Source: Nautilus pompilius (Eukaryota > Mollusca > Cephalopoda > Nautilida > Nautilidae). Taken from it: a stretch of 64,000 bases of DNA. Both the position numbers and the translations under genes were made by a program. The notes under the pieces were generated by a model. It saw only the letters and a program-made list of their open reading frames with translations, made no database searches and was not told the origin of the DNA. The stretch lies in NCBI GenBank assembly GCA_018389105.1, contig JACATO010000591.1, forward strand, positions 1,722,501 through 1,786,500. The letters are read 5' to 3'. Each line of letters begins with the position of its first letter. Positions within the stretch are counted from its first letter, which is position 1. Of this stretch, positions 13,401 to 28,400 are shown piece by piece.

Positions 13401-16400
13401 TGGACTGCCAGGGCTATGGGCTTAAGTTCATTTTCCAGTTATGGCCGGTTTGGGATTGTACTTCCCTGGCATGGTTTTTTTCTTGCTCTTCTTCAGCCAG
13501 CCGAAGAATTCCAGTAGGGATTTTCCTACTGAAGGCAAAAGTGCTCGGCTCCTCATGGCAAAGTAGGCAATCTCTCTAGTAGATAGCCACAACACCACAT
13601 CCCTCACCAGGGCTGTCGCTAATGTAGTCCTGGCTGGCATGTGACATGACAACAACCTTTTAGCATTGTTAGGCCATAAACTCTTTCTTTCTTTTATTTT
13701 CCATAGCTATGTACTATTTAATTAGCCACAGTATATGAACTCCAGTATGAAGAGGAAATCTGACAAAATCTTGGAAGTGAAGCTGTTAGCTAATTTGGGA
13801 AATTTAAACCTTACAAAATAAATGGTAATGACCCACCATTAGTTGCTTGTTATTATTCTTTTGGTTTGTTTTTTTTTCTCCAAAGGAGGAAATAGATTTT
13901 TTTTAACTAGCTTGGAGAGTGAAGTGTGCTCAAGAGACTATTAATTTTGATAGTCTTCTTTTGATTTATTTAATATTGAAGCAATAGAAATCAGCATCCA
14001 TCCAAAGATCACATTTAGAGGCTGCCCCTCTATCACATGGCTGAAGGAAGCTTGTATTAATTCATTATTGATTTTTTTTCTTCTTTCCCCAACAGTCGTG
14101 GAATTGAATTGGCCTTTGTGGGAACATCCTCAGGACTCACTCGTTATAAGAAATTCAAGGAGGATTTAACAGATACGTGAGTGGTCAGAATTTTAAAATG
14201 AGGAATTAGTAAAAAAAAAATAAATAAATAAAAACCTTTTCTTTTGTTTCATTTTGTCGTATTCAATTTAGTCGTTTCAAGAAGACAGAAAGCTATTACT
14301 GCCTATACATAGAAAGAGAAGTGGCTGTCAGAATTATTATTAAATCGATCATTCTGCCGTGATTTATGCAACTTTTTAACAGTTTTGTTACTACAAAATT
14401 AATTTTCTAGATATATCTAAGTTTTCTGGAAGTTCAGCCTATTTGTAATTATAACTTTTGTAGGTCACTGGAAAAAAATTTTCTCAACCTAAAATATAAT
14501 AAAGCTGCCTCCAGAATAGTTTGTTGTTGGTTTTATTTTATTCATAGTGGTTCATTCTCTATCACAATCATATTTATTCTAAGTTGTGCATAAGTTCACA
14601 ATCCTTAACCTTATAATCAAGATGGAAATCTACAACACAACCTCAGTGGCCAGGAAAGCACACACTGCTTTCATTAAGATCATATTAGGAATTTCATACT
14701 TTCTTAATATCAAAACCTAAATTTAAAATAAAATATCAGTTTATAATGAAAAAAAAAAGTAATGATACAGAGCTGTCAAAATTTTCTATGTAGTTGCTGT
14801 TCTGCTTCAGTAAACACCAACAATTCAAATGAGCATTTTCCTTAACTAAAATAAGAATTTTGTGCATAAAGGAATGAAACTTTTTGCTATATAAAGAGTA
14901 ACGAAGGTAGGTATTCTTTCTGATTAGTTAGTGGTTCGTAAGAAGCATAATCTGTTTTAATAGTTTAAGAAATTCAAGATCAGAAAGAAGTAATAAATCC
15001 CTACAAGATATCGGTTTTATTTTCGTGTGAACTTTTTGATAACTGGTGAGCATTAATATGGTTCCATACGGCATTATACAAATATTTTTTATTGTTTTGT
15101 AGAATTGTTAACCCTTTCATACCAAAACTGGCCATAACTATCTCTGCTTGTATGAGCCAAACCTAGTTATACATGGCTATGTTTACCTGGCTATTTTTAA
15201 CTTTTGATATCATCAGAAATCTTATGAGATTTTATTAGCATTAACATACAGGTATTATCTTTCTTTTCAAAGTTGACAATTTTTTAATTATAAATATTTA
15301 AGTTTGAACAAAGTCTTACAATTCCAAGATGAAGTGATGTAAACATAAGATGGCATCAAATGATATTGACTCAGATTTTGATGGATTTACAAGGTGAAAA
15401 GCAGTGGAACAGCATATAAATTTAAGGATTATTCCAGTAAAAGTGATGACCTTGACATGGCAAACTTGAATGAAGAATGGACTTGGGAACTAAGCAACAT
15501 TAATCTGCCATGATTTCAGGAAGAAAGTGGGCTGAATCATCAGTTATCACCTGAAGCCAAACCCTTGGATTACTTTCTGCTATTTCTACCTACTTTTTTC
15601 TTTGAGATCATGTCTGATAAAACCAACAGGTTCACAAAACAGATGATGGTGGAGAAAGGTCATAATCAAAGATTGCAACTGACAACTTTGCAAGAGATCT
15701 ATGCATTCTCCTGTATGAACATTATGATGAGAATTAGAAAATTACCATGGATTTGTAACTACTGGAGTATTGACAAACATTCTGCTGACACTTGCATCTC
15801 ATCTATAATGACCAAGACGAGGTTTATGAAGATAAACCAGTATTTACATCTGCAGAATACTTTTAGAGAACCTGAACTACAACCCTTTGTTCAATGTAAA
15901 AGCTCTCCTTGACTTAGTTTTCTTAGGGCAGGTGTGTGATATATTGAAAAGAAATTTACCTGCTTGAATGTGAAGTTGAAATTATTTGTGTTTTTGTGCA
16001 TAAAATTTTATTCATTATGATTACAAAGTTCAGTAAACTGTAGATTAATTCTGCATTATTTTCAGAATCTTGACTCTTGAAATAATATGCTTTTACTTGC
16101 TAAAATAATTGTTCAAAAATAGGTAAAAATGAAAGAACTTTAATTTTCGTCTTGGCTACATATTGTTTAATTATTAAAACATTGATTTCCAATGATTTAT
16201 GCATGATCAACAATTAAATTTGTTGTATTTTGTCCATTAATAAATTTTTACCCGTGTTTTTGTTTTACTTGCTTTTACCTGGCTTATGACAGAGGGTACT
16301 CAAGAAAATTAATCAATAACTTACAAAAAAAATACATGAAGTCATGCTTTAAAAATCAGCATGATGTGACAAAATAATAATAATACAAGTGATATAGTCA

Positions 16401-19400
16401 AAAGTATCAAAATTTCCTTTGTTTTACAAAATTAACAGGAACACGGTCAGTGTCAAGGACAGCTCTAAATAGAAACATAGAAGGGTTGATAATCAAAAAG
16501 TGAGAGAGAGGAGCTTTTTAACTATTAGTTTTTATTTCATTTGTTTTATTAAAACTTATCTCTGCAACTAACTAGTATCATGGTGGCACTTTATTTATAG
16601 TTGTTTTTTTATGTGCTGCTTATGAAGCAGGTCACATGCATCTAGCGTAGCTAAAGAAAAAAATTCCTTTTATTCCCTGGTAAATAAACTTGGCTTAACT
16701 GAAGTGAAATGGGTTAACTGACAAAACTACCACACAGTACTTCCTTGTGAAAACAAGCTATTAACTCCTGCAATGCTGCTGGGTTTTCTACCAAATTGTG
16801 AGTTTGTTTTTGTTATTTTTGTTTGTCCTGTTGTTTTTATTTTAAACAGTTTTATCTGTCTGTCTATTTGTGACCAAACTAAGGTTCTACTTGGATTTTT
16901 ACAGAGAGTTCCTCACAAGCAGCAGAGAGACTATTGAGTGTTCTTACTACCAGCGAGCAGCAGAGAGCAGGGCTATGTTTACATTTTCTGTTCCTATATT
17001 TCCATACCCAAAGGGTAAGCAGGTCACTTCATTACCAAGAAAATTCTCTAAATACTGGACATCATCATTTTTTAAAATTTTATTCATGTAAACATCTGTC
17101 TATACTTTAATGGAATCTGAATGGGAGGTTAGCAATGTATATAATGAGCTTTCTTTATCTGTAATTTAGTTCTTAGTGGATCTGCATTATGTCTGGTGTC
17201 TGAGATGCAGGCTTTCACTCACTCTTCTGTTTCCATACTTGTCCAGTTTCTCCTGCTAATTTGCAACTTTTGGTAGATTCTTTTCTTGCTAAAGTTGACT
17301 GTTTAGTCTGGTACCTCAAAGAAGAAAATTGCAAAAGCTCCCTTTTTCTTTATATGAATACAGGATCAGCAACAAAAGAATGCTTAGCCATTGAAGAAAT
17401 ACGCAGCCAAAATTACAACTAAAAATAAAGTTTATTCTGTGTATACCTTATGGCACATCTAAGTACACAGCAAATGATTAATATTTCTGTAGATTTACAA
17501 TGTATTTCCTTATTTTAAACTAGTCCCAGCTTGTGCTTTTCTTTTCATTTTTTTGCTTCATTATTTGGAGATCACCTGATAATGAAAAATTTCCACATTT
17601 TTTAAAGAAATTGTTATTTACTCATCATCTTATCTTTAAGTGATGACAACTTGTTTATTACACCATTTTTTTTTTTTATTGTTTCTTCCCCTGAAATTTT
17701 AATTCACCAAATAGCTGTTTGAGCCACTTAAAGAGAACCAGAGCAAACCAGACTTGAGGGTTTGGTTGATTGTCATTTACCCTGTCTGGAATGCTAGCTA
17801 GATGGGGAAGTATCAGGGAAGGCCAACACCAGCAAAAGTGCCCAGTTTGCTGTGACTTTGGCCAACTTAATGAATGTGCCTGCTAGAACTCCTCGTCTTC
17901 CAAAGGTGGAGGGAGCCCAAAAAGAAGCAAGAAAGCTACACCAGTCCCAACCAGGATGGATTCAAACTTGGGCCCTCAGTCTGACAGTCCAGTAATCTAA
18001 CAGCAACAACACCATGTTTGCTTGTGGGCTTAACCTGCTCTGCTCATCAGCAGCCATTCTTGTTGTTGTTTGGTAATGTGGATATAAGAATGTTTATAGT
18101 TATAATTTTGTGATAAAATGTAATCACAAAAGTTGCAAAACTGAAATTACCAGACCATGAACACATTTTGATTTGCAATGCTACTTCAGATAGTTGCAAG
18201 GTGACTGTTGCAGTAGTCATGAATTAAAATTATGGAAAATCTGTTCACTTACAAAATTATACATAATTATTTCAGCTGTTTACCTATGAAAGAAAAACAA
18301 AATTTTAATGCACTTTTGTGTTTGTGCACATATGCATGCAGGATAATAGAATCGGTTCCTTAATTCTTAATCATGTATAATGCATTACTAATATTGTTCA
18401 CAGTATTTTTTTAAAAAAATTTGAATTTTTGCACATTCAAAATTGTTGTTGTTTTGTTTACATGATTCTTGTTGTGAAAATGCTTAATGAGTAAACTGTT
18501 TTTGTAGCTGCAAAAGGTTTTCTTCTCATCTCTTCCAGTTAAAAATTTGTTCTGGATAACGACATCAAATTACAGGTTATACAGCATCCTTGGTATGAAA
18601 ATACTGTTGCTGCTGCCATTTGCCCAGAAGTGCAATTAGAAATTATATTCACAGTACATTGACCTGGCAGAATGTGCTATACAATTACAACATCTCGAAC
18701 CTGGATTTAAATATATTAACAAAACAATAAATTACAGCTTTTAAGCCCAGAACTTGAATTTCATGTACAGCTGGTTTATTGCTCTTGTGTTAAGAATAAT
18801 TTTGCTTTCTAATCTTTTTTCATGTTTAGATTAATTTTTTAAAAACAGAATTCTATCAATAACAAAACCTGGATGGAAATAGTAAAATAGAGCATCCACA
18901 TACCTTCCCTGTGTGAATGCCTGTGTTTTCTCAGTTCTATATTTATGTGCTTGCTTTCTATGTTAATATCTGTGTCTTCAGTTCTCTGTTTATATGTAAA
19001 TTTATGCTCTTTTTTTAATAATTCTGCTACTTTTTCCATATTATTAATAAACTAACTAATTAATAAGCTAAAATATTAAAATTTGCATAGGTAATTTTAC
19101 TCAAAATTTTAATGCTAATGTTTTAATTTTGTTTAATTTTCTTATTCTGACAAAAAGAAGACGCAAAATTTTTCTATAATTTACTCTTAGACTTTCAAAA
19201 GTGAGATAATTTTCTTAACTTTATTATTTCAGGGAATTGTAGTATAACTTGGTAGTATTTCATAATTTTAAATAAGAAGAAACACTGATATTTTGTTTAT
19301 ATGACATGCTTACATTCTTTAAGTGAATTAATCAATCAAGAGTGAAACAAGTAAACAGTAGATGACAATTGCTGAATTTAATGAAATGTATTAATATTTT

Positions 19401-22400
19401 ATAATATTAAAAAAAAAGATTTTTCAAATTTTAGTTAGTTAATATAAAACAATATGATCTAATTTTAAAATATGTAGAAGCACCATTTTTTTTGTCTAAT
19501 TTTGGCTTTAGTTTCACTGAAGAGTTTTCAAAACTAGCATTAATTTTTAAAAAAAGAAATACCTAAAAGATTATTTTTTTAAATATTACATAAAATTTTT
19601 TAAATGTAGAATTGTATACAGAAATGACCCATCTGGTCATAGTGTATCATTTTAAACATACTTAGATAAGCATTTAATAGCACAATTAAATTATTTCTAG
19701 AAAAGTGGTTTATCAACTTTTTCTTTTTGTTTGCATTTTAACTTTAATAAGCAACAAAGCAAATCAAGGGTTACAGTACCTATTCATCTGAATGAACTTC
19801 TGACTACCTGTATCATATAGGTCATCAGCTGTATAATCTGGACCTTATAACTGAAAGGCAGTCTTTGTCAAAATCCTTTCTTTATGCAGATTGATGGAAG
19901 AAGTGTAGATGTGAACACTATTCCACCAGAAGCGATTTAGCTACAGACTGAGTTTTAGGCATCTTATACAGGAATTCACTTTAAAACCAACTCTAGATTC
20001 CACTTCCAATAAACCCATACTGTGGCTCAGATATATTGATGATTGATGATGCTTTTGTTGTGTGGTCACACAGTAATGGTACTTTACAGTTGTTTCTTTC
20101 CCATATCAATTCTATCAGGCTATCTGTACAATATACCATGGAGCATGGAGTAAATGACTCACATTGCTTTCTAGATATGCAAATTAAAAAATCTTGTCAC
20201 TGTTAGTGCATAGGAAAGATACACACATGGTTAAATATTTAGCTTTTCATATCAATCTCTCCTGTAACTAAACAAATTATTTGCTCCATACTATTTCAGT
20301 GAGTTTTTTTTTAATTTGTTATTCTTTCCAGCAAAATTAAATGTTTTAAGTATTAAAACAAAATTCTTATCTTGATGAAATTATTAATAGATCTTTCACT
20401 AAAGTTGTCAAGAAGCTCTTCTAAGAAAAAAAAATTCTCTTCAAATCAAATGTTACTTTTTTATTCCAGGAACTATTGATAAAATCTCTAGAATGTTTCA
20501 GTAAACACAATATTGATGTTTTTCCTTTCTTCCAAAGTTTGAGATATTTATTTGCACATATAAAACCCCTTAGATACCAAATGTATCCGTGATTTTTATT
20601 TAATTCCATGTAGTTGTAAACAAATTTACATTAGTTGAACACAACATTCTTTAAATACATGGGTCTCTGAGCACAGAAAGTCAGTCCCTAAGGATGATTA
20701 ACTTGTATATCCATTTTCTTCACACAGCTAATGGTAAATCATAATAGTTTTCCCATTTTTCTAATAGAAAATCCTTAGCTTATGTATCCAACAGAATCAA
20801 TGAATCTCCTATCATTTTTTAACACTATAATGCTACTAAAAGAAGTGGGGTTTTTAGAATTGGCAATGCTTGCTATCTTTATTTTTATACTCAAATTATA
20901 ACAAGTTCTACATAATCAAAAAGTATTCGGTTTATGCTGTGTAGACTTTTTTTTGTCTTTAAATCTTGGTCAATTCATAATCTAATTTTTTTGTTTGTTT
21001 TCTGTTATTTTTGTCTCATTGCTTTCAAAGAACTGATTAAAAAGTCTGTGGAAGTTTAGTTATTCCAATAACCTATGGAATTTTAGTCCCATGTAAATAT
21101 TTTACTTCAGTGTAGGAATGTGCTGGATTCTATTAACTCCATCTTTTGAAAGTAAGCATCTTAGCTCAGTTGGTAGTACACAAAATGTCACAGGTATCTA
21201 TAGTTTTTACTTTTCATATACTCTGGTTTTAATCAAGGTTTGACTTACAAGGGATTTAGTGGAGACAAATCTGTAATGTGATAATCCATTACACCCTAAC
21301 CTAATAAGACATGCTAGTGCATGTACAGCCAGCCAGCCACCTTGCTTTAGAACACAAACAGTAACTGTGTTGGTACATGCTGACTGAGCCAGAAAATTAA
21401 AGAATGTACAGAAGTCACATGAAAATTCTGCCATGTATACAAATTTATGACATACTGCTCTAGTGGTTAATTAAAACTTTATGCGGTGTGAGTGTTGTAG
21501 ATAACAATTTCTCCACAGACTAAATTAGGCACATAATAAGAGGAGCCTTTGCAAACAACTTCTGCTTGGTTTTAGGAATCTGAAGCCAGAGGGTTTTCTC
21601 TGGTGGAGGTTTTGTATGCTGATGTCACCATACAGGTTAGAAGAAGCAGCAGTAACAAGTTCTCAGCACTGGCTTTATTGACCAACCACTATGTCCAACA
21701 AGACAGTGGCTAGTTACACTGGCCAACATGTCTATCAAGATCATGTTCTAGAACTGTCTTGATGGCAAATTTTACTGAAAATTCCTGCTAGTAAGGCTAA
21801 AAAAAGGAGAAATACTTACTTTAAAGACCAATCTTTGAAACCTCTACCCTGGAGACATACAGATGCATTGCTGTTATCTATCATTTGGTTTCAATGTTAC
21901 ATGTTTATTATAAATAATTATTAAACATATTGATATTTTTAAACTTTTCTTAAACAGATTGAGAAATTGATTGAGATCAAAACTTGTATGAACCCCATAG
22001 ACCAAACCATAAGTTATCTGTGGCCTTCTTGACAGAAGAGCTATAGTGTTGCCTATATATGTTTGAAAACTATTGAAAGTTTAAGTTGACTGGAATTCAT
22101 TTTAAATTAACACTACAGTTATGTTATTATTTCTAACAGAGGAATTCAAATCTTTATTAATGAATTGTGTCTTTAAAATCACAAAAACTTTCAGTGCTCA
22201 AGATACTAATGTCATTTCCACTTGAACAACATTAATTGGATGATAATCATCATGAGTTTTATTAGTGGGTCATCTAAATGAAAACACATGAAATATGTAA
22301 GTTCTTATTAATGTTAATGGAAATGAGCCTAAAACTGACCCTGCCAAATATCCAGATGATTCTCTCAAAATGGAAACCCAATTTTTCATACTTTTGTTTA

Positions 22401-25400
22401 GTTGGGTTCTAAGCTTTGGCATGGTAATCTTTTTTTTTTTTTTAAATAATATTAGCCAGATGATTAGTAGTAAAATTTAGTAAGCAATGAGCCAGTGAAT
22501 AAAACACTTTGAAGCTCTTCACAATTTGTCACTGACCTTACTAAGACTGCTGGATATAGTTTTGTTGAGAAAAAGATATCTGCCCTGTATCTAATTAGAT
22601 TACTCTTTTCTGTACCTTAGTTTAGCTGTGTTGTCTGCTCTTTAATCATGTTGCTTCTAAGAAACACGATTTACTAACATCTAAGGTAGAAATTATTGAT
22701 TTTAGGTGGATGTGCCTTTAGGCTGCTGATTTTAAAATTAAAGTAGCCATAAATAGCTTTTTAAGCAAGCGGGCATTACTTTGTTGACTTGGAAGAAAAA
22801 ATATCATGCCATGGATTGGAAGGTTTCTGAGTAAAGTATAGCATGATATTTAATAAAAATATTTTTATGAAAAATAAAAAAAGAGGAGAGATTGTATAAA
22901 GCTGCAGTCTTTCATTATTCAGTTCGATTTTGAATGTTCTTATTGAGGTGTGGTGATTTTGTTACACCTTTTTTGTTATTTTTTAATTTAACTAGAAAAA
23001 CCAAACAAGTATAGAAAAAAAATTGGACATCCAGCACAAAATCAGCTAAACATTTAGGTTAATTTTATTGGGTTAATTTTTTTTTTTTTTTTTTACTACC
23101 AAAAGTATTATTTATTGGGGTGAATCTTGTGGATAGTTGACATAAAACGAGTTTAGTTGCTAGCTAACTGATTGTTCCATACTCCTGGCTATTTTCAGAC
23201 GTGGATGTGAACAACACAGTGGTTACAGGGACCACACCAATATCATTACAAATCAAATCTCGAAACTACAGTGTTGCTGCTGTGGCTGGATTCCAGATCA
23301 CCTACAATAAGTTTGTTCATTTGTTCAACAGATATGCACTGAATTGTCCAGATGGGAAAAACTGTGGCCTTTATGAGAACCTTGTAAGTACGCATCTTCA
23401 TATAAAAGTATTCAAGAAGTTACCTTTAAATAAGACTTTTCCTGCCAAAACAGCATAATGAAATTAACTATTTTATTATTTGTGTAGTCTTATATATTAA
23501 CCAATCAGATCATTTGTTAAATGGCTGCTGTCTCATTCTTGTAGATTAATTCCTTTTTGTTATATTTATTTGTATATCAGGAACTGATCAGTCATCTTTT
23601 AGCACTACATGTCCTTAAAGCTGTGCATGAACAAAACTTTTAGTTGGTGGTACTTTAATTTTTTAAAGTTTTTGTCATTTTTAGCATTGTTTATGTGTTA
23701 GTGTCTGCCATTGCAGTGGTTAAAGGGTCAAATCTTATTCTATCATTGAAATGCTGTTGTGCAACCTAGGAAAGTTCAGATGAGAAAACTTAGGCAATTT
23801 CACACTCCATAACAACTACAGACATGACAGAAATATGTTAAAAAGGGCATCTCTGCTGACACTAAATCTTTAAAGGACTGGAGTTTTTTATTGTTGGGTT
23901 TTATTCTCTAGCCTCCTAATTACTGGCACTGAATGGCTTAGTTACAGAATTTCTCCTGAACTGCACGTATTTCAGTATGCCTTTTAAGGGATGCCAAATT
24001 GAATCAAAGAAATGGAACACTGTGCAATATTGATTTTTAATGTAAGAGAATTGTTTTGAATTCCTGCTGTGGTTGACAGACAGCTACTTTGAGAAAACAT
24101 GTTAGATCAGGTACAACTAATTAAATGTGGCAATTTGTTTTGGGGAGGAACAAAATGTGAAGAATTGAAGTTATTTTGCTACAGAACATTTGCAGTATTT
24201 CTATTTGGCAGGAAATAAAATAAAGATAAACATAAACAAATCTTCCCTCCTTAAAAAAAAAAAACATCTGAAGATTGTGAATGTGGCAAGGGATGAAGCA
24301 ATGTTCTTTATACTATCATCCTTGTTTTCTTGTTTGTTTGTATCTTGACTCAGGCAAGAAAATAAAAAAAATATTATAAATTCTCCTACTTGATAAGTGG
24401 TGGAAGTGATTTATAAAGTTAATTAATTTTAGCTATGCAAGCCGTTAATCAGAAACATCAGCAGCATTTATTGTTGGTTTTTATTCCAGATAGTTAAAGA
24501 ATATTTTATATGACAAAAGAATCAAAAAGTAAACAATGAACAAATGAAAATAGAAAGACACCCTATAGCTTATCTAATGACACCTGCATCCAGTAAGAAC
24601 ACACAATAGCAGTCTCTCTGTTTTAACTTTTAGTATATTATTTATATTTGATGATGGAATTCCTGTCTCTCTTGATTCTTTCTTAGCCCATTTTATTAAA
24701 TCTAGGTATTGCAATGCTCCTTACACTTGGAAACACTAATCAATGTATTAAAACTAGAATTGTGGAGTACTTCAGAGGTTATAGAAATTCTCCTCACTTC
24801 TCACAATGTTAAAAAAGAAAATGATCTCAATTTCTTTATTTTTGCTTTTAATCTTTTCAACCTGTCAGATCAATATTTTTGTCTACTATGAATTTTTTTA
24901 TATGCCACAATACTGGCATTTTGCTCACTGATCACATGGTTTGTTGCCTAATTAATACTCCCATTACCAAAGCACTTTGCCAATGTTTGTTTGCTGCCAC
25001 TGATCAACCAGTTTTGGTCAAAATTATAACAATACCACGGATTTTTTGGACTAAAACATGAATGTACAAGCCAACAACACAATGCCCAGTGCAGATATAA
25101 CTCAAATGATTAAAGTAGCTCAGGTACTAGATTTATTTGGCTCTGTAAACAGTGAAATGAAGGAAAATGTCAACAATGATTATCTGATGAAATTACTTTG
25201 TCTTCATTAGAGGAAGAAAGTGATGTTGATGGGTTTAGTGATCAAGATGGTGAAAGTAATAATGGTGAAGGTGCACAATGCAACATCAGCAGAGAAAAAA
25301 ATGATGTCCATGAACTTAATGCAGGTTTTTCAAAAATATTTACTTCTGTGAATGCTACATTTGATGGACAAAAAATCCTTTATCCTTGCTGATGTTGATG

Positions 25401-28400
25401 AAATGAAAGCATTCATAGGACTTTGCATACACATGGAAAATCCTGTTGTAAAAACAAGGTACAAAAATTACTGGTATGGAGTAGGAAAATACTTTATTTC
25501 ATGTACACTTGGATTTCAAAATGTTAAGGAACATCCTGTTACCTAAGTTTCATCATGACTTTGCTCCAAGATAGCAGCTTAGTCTAGATTAGGGTATGAT
25601 TCCACCAAAAAATGGGCTCACAATAAAGCAGTATATCAAAGATAAACCCATAAAATGGGAAATAAAGCTTTTTTTGCTATGTGAATTAACTACTGGTTAT
25701 ATTATGCATGCTGAGATTTATACTGGTAAGTGCAAAATATTTTATGTCTATGAATTGGAGGCTACTAGCAGCATTGTAATCTAGCTCATCTCAATAGTAA
25801 TGATGCAAATAAGAACCATAGATTGGTCATGGATAGATTCTATAATTGATGAAACTGTTCTATCACCTTTATCACACCAAAGGAATGCATAAAACATTGT
25901 TTCAACTTAATATATTAATTTATTAATTTTTGATGATTTTGCTTTAGAATCCCAGGGGCATGATCCAAAAGGGTTAGACTTCATAATGCATCTGCTACTG
26001 ATTTCTGATTAAAATTCCAGAATTTTATCCATAGCTTTTTCTTCTTTTTTTTTCCAAATATTGATCTTTTACATGTGTTCCTGGCATATTTTTTTGCATA
26101 TTCATTATTTGCTAAAAGTGTGCCTTACAAACTGCCCCTTTTAAAAATATTTTTAGTTCTGTTTTGCATTCCTGCAAAGAATAAAGGTTAATACTCTGTA
26201 GCGAGATTTATTTTATTTTCTTTCTTTCTGCCATTATACTGTTTAACTTGAATTTTAAATTTTAAGATTAGCTGCTCCACCTTACTCTCTTGTCACCATC
26301 TTGCTGTTTAGTGAACATAATTTCCACAGAAAACCAATATCAGTATGAGCATATCTCTTTGATTTTATTCAGCAATAAATCTTGAATATGTGATGGCTTA
26401 TATGGACAAATAGAGGAAGCAAATCATTGTAGACAGGCTGCCTAAAAATATCAATGTTAAGTCATCCCAGAAGCAGATAAAAGAGAAGTATGGAATTTGT
26501 TAACAGATATAATTGCATTATATGCATTTGATCACACAGATCTTACATGTATCTCGCCATGTTTTATGGTTGCCATTTCTTTATAGCAGCATTTAACTTA
26601 GGAAAAGTAAATAGAATTACACAACATTTGTCTGTTCTGACTGATCCTTTTCTGCTTCAGTGTGTAGAAAATTTTTTTTGTTTTTATGACAGTTTTCCAC
26701 AGGACAGCTTAATCTTTGAATTCTTTTTAGTTTAATAACTTGTTTCGATGAGGATGGAAATTGATCCTAACTATTTTGCTTAACTACAGTTGGATTATCA
26801 CATTATTTATCATTAATTCATGCAAATGTTCATATTTCCCTTGATTCCATACTTGGAATTTCTGCAGCAAAGTAAATTTCTAAACTTCTTTTCTTATGTC
26901 ACTTCTAGTGCCAATTCATAGCAGATATGACTACTGCAATAATATGGATAGTTTCACAACTCTCTTATATATTTCTGCTAACTCTAAAATCATATAGAGA
27001 GTCAAAATCAATGTGATGTTATTTAATAAACTACTGGTCAGCCAGTGGTAAATATAAACATAAAGCAGCAGACACTGTAGCATAACTTTGGGAAATCACT
27101 TCATCTAGATCGATATATTTTTTTGTAATTTGACATCAGTGGTGCAGCAGCTATTTATTTAAAGGTTTAAGAAAATAGTTTGGGCTTACCAAACACTTCA
27201 TTCTCCTAGGCCTAATACTACTTCATAAAAGCTGACAGCCATTACCTACTTGTTATTATGAGCCATAAACTACTTTGATCTTGCTTAATTAGATTCTGAG
27301 CCTAACTAAACAATTATGCTTCCAAATCGCAATCCAACACATCAAAGGGTATTTCTACAGAATTTGGAGCAATGGCAGTGTGATCTGTCCTTATTCAAAG
27401 GTATTCACTTAATAGAAACACTGCATGTTGTTAACTAAGTGTGGATATTAAACCAGTATACACTTTATTAACCTAACTTAATATTTGCAAGATTCCTTGA
27501 CAGTGTCATTAACAATACTCACTAAACTGTTCAAAGTTTCTTTAGATCAGTCAGATGAATAGAATCTGCAGCTTAACCATTTTAGCTGATGGCATTAATT
27601 GTTGAAATAAACTTCAAAAATGTATATTCTTAGTATTTTATTTTCAGCTGTAGATTTGTTTGTTGAGGAAAAATAACCATTATAATCAGTGTTTCATAAG
27701 TGTCATAGAAAGTCAGTCGTCTTCTGCCAAATTAGAGAACCATATACTGTAAGAAAGAAGTGTATATAGATTTGTTTCTTCAATTAATTGTGCTCTTTAC
27801 AAAGTATGTGTACATCATTCAGTCAGTATGATTAACAATGTTATAACTGATGCAATTTTTATTTTTCAGAACCTGACCTTTTACATAGTGGATGACAATG
27901 GCTTTATTGTCGCATCCAATCACATGAGAATGGTAATTTACATATATTTCTTGTTTACATTTTAAATTTTAAAATCATTTGAGTTTTCATGCATGCAAGA
28001 TACTTAATTTATACCATATTTTTTATTTCTAATTTATTTCTTCTTTATCTTTAATTAGTGTTGATGTTTTTATTTATCTGCACTATTTTAATGAATTTTT
28101 ATTTAATAATATGATCACCATAGATTTCTGCATGTACATTTATTCTGTAATGTACTGACATTAACTGTTCGAAAAGTCATTTTTAAACATTTGGTGGGAT
28201 CTTCTTGCATTGTCTATGGCTTGTAGACATTTAGGGTTGGACTATGTCAGCTTATCAATGGTGATTTTCCAACTGAGTTTACAGGTATTTTTTTTTTTTC
28301 CATTTGCTGCTATGAGCTTGGTCTTGTTTGTTTTTCCTTTAGTTTTTCTGTTAACAGGTATTAAATGCATTTTACATCCAGGCCCTGTTTTGGGGCCCAG

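Larger units (their letters stand above)
14177..16904. other. intron between exons c and d
   Basis: It is dominated by the piggyBac element at 15112-16713. Nothing else recognised in 14177-15107 or 16718-16904. Confidence 0.6.
17015..23198. other. intron between exons d and e
   Basis: It contains a minus-strand SINE-like copy (17735-18015) and the Penelope-like reverse transcriptase relic (19996-20209). A T-run lies near 22431-22443 and another just before exon e (about 23079-23094). I recognise nothing in 18060-19950 or 20210-23078. Confidence 0.6.

Noticed and set aside
18839-19039. 66-codon minus-strand ORF with repeated charged stretches and a hydrophobic end
   Set aside because: It comes from an imperfect local DNA duplication in AT-rich sequence; no family resemblance, promoter or splice context.
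21207-21760. Possible retroelement or SINE near the AGCCAGCCAGCC stretch
   Set aside because: A few shared words with the SINE family but no continuous alignment or tRNA-like head.
24709-25061. Short plus-strand ORFs before the piggyBac relic
   Set aside because: They lie upstream of the acidic N-terminal piece and show no PGBD motif.
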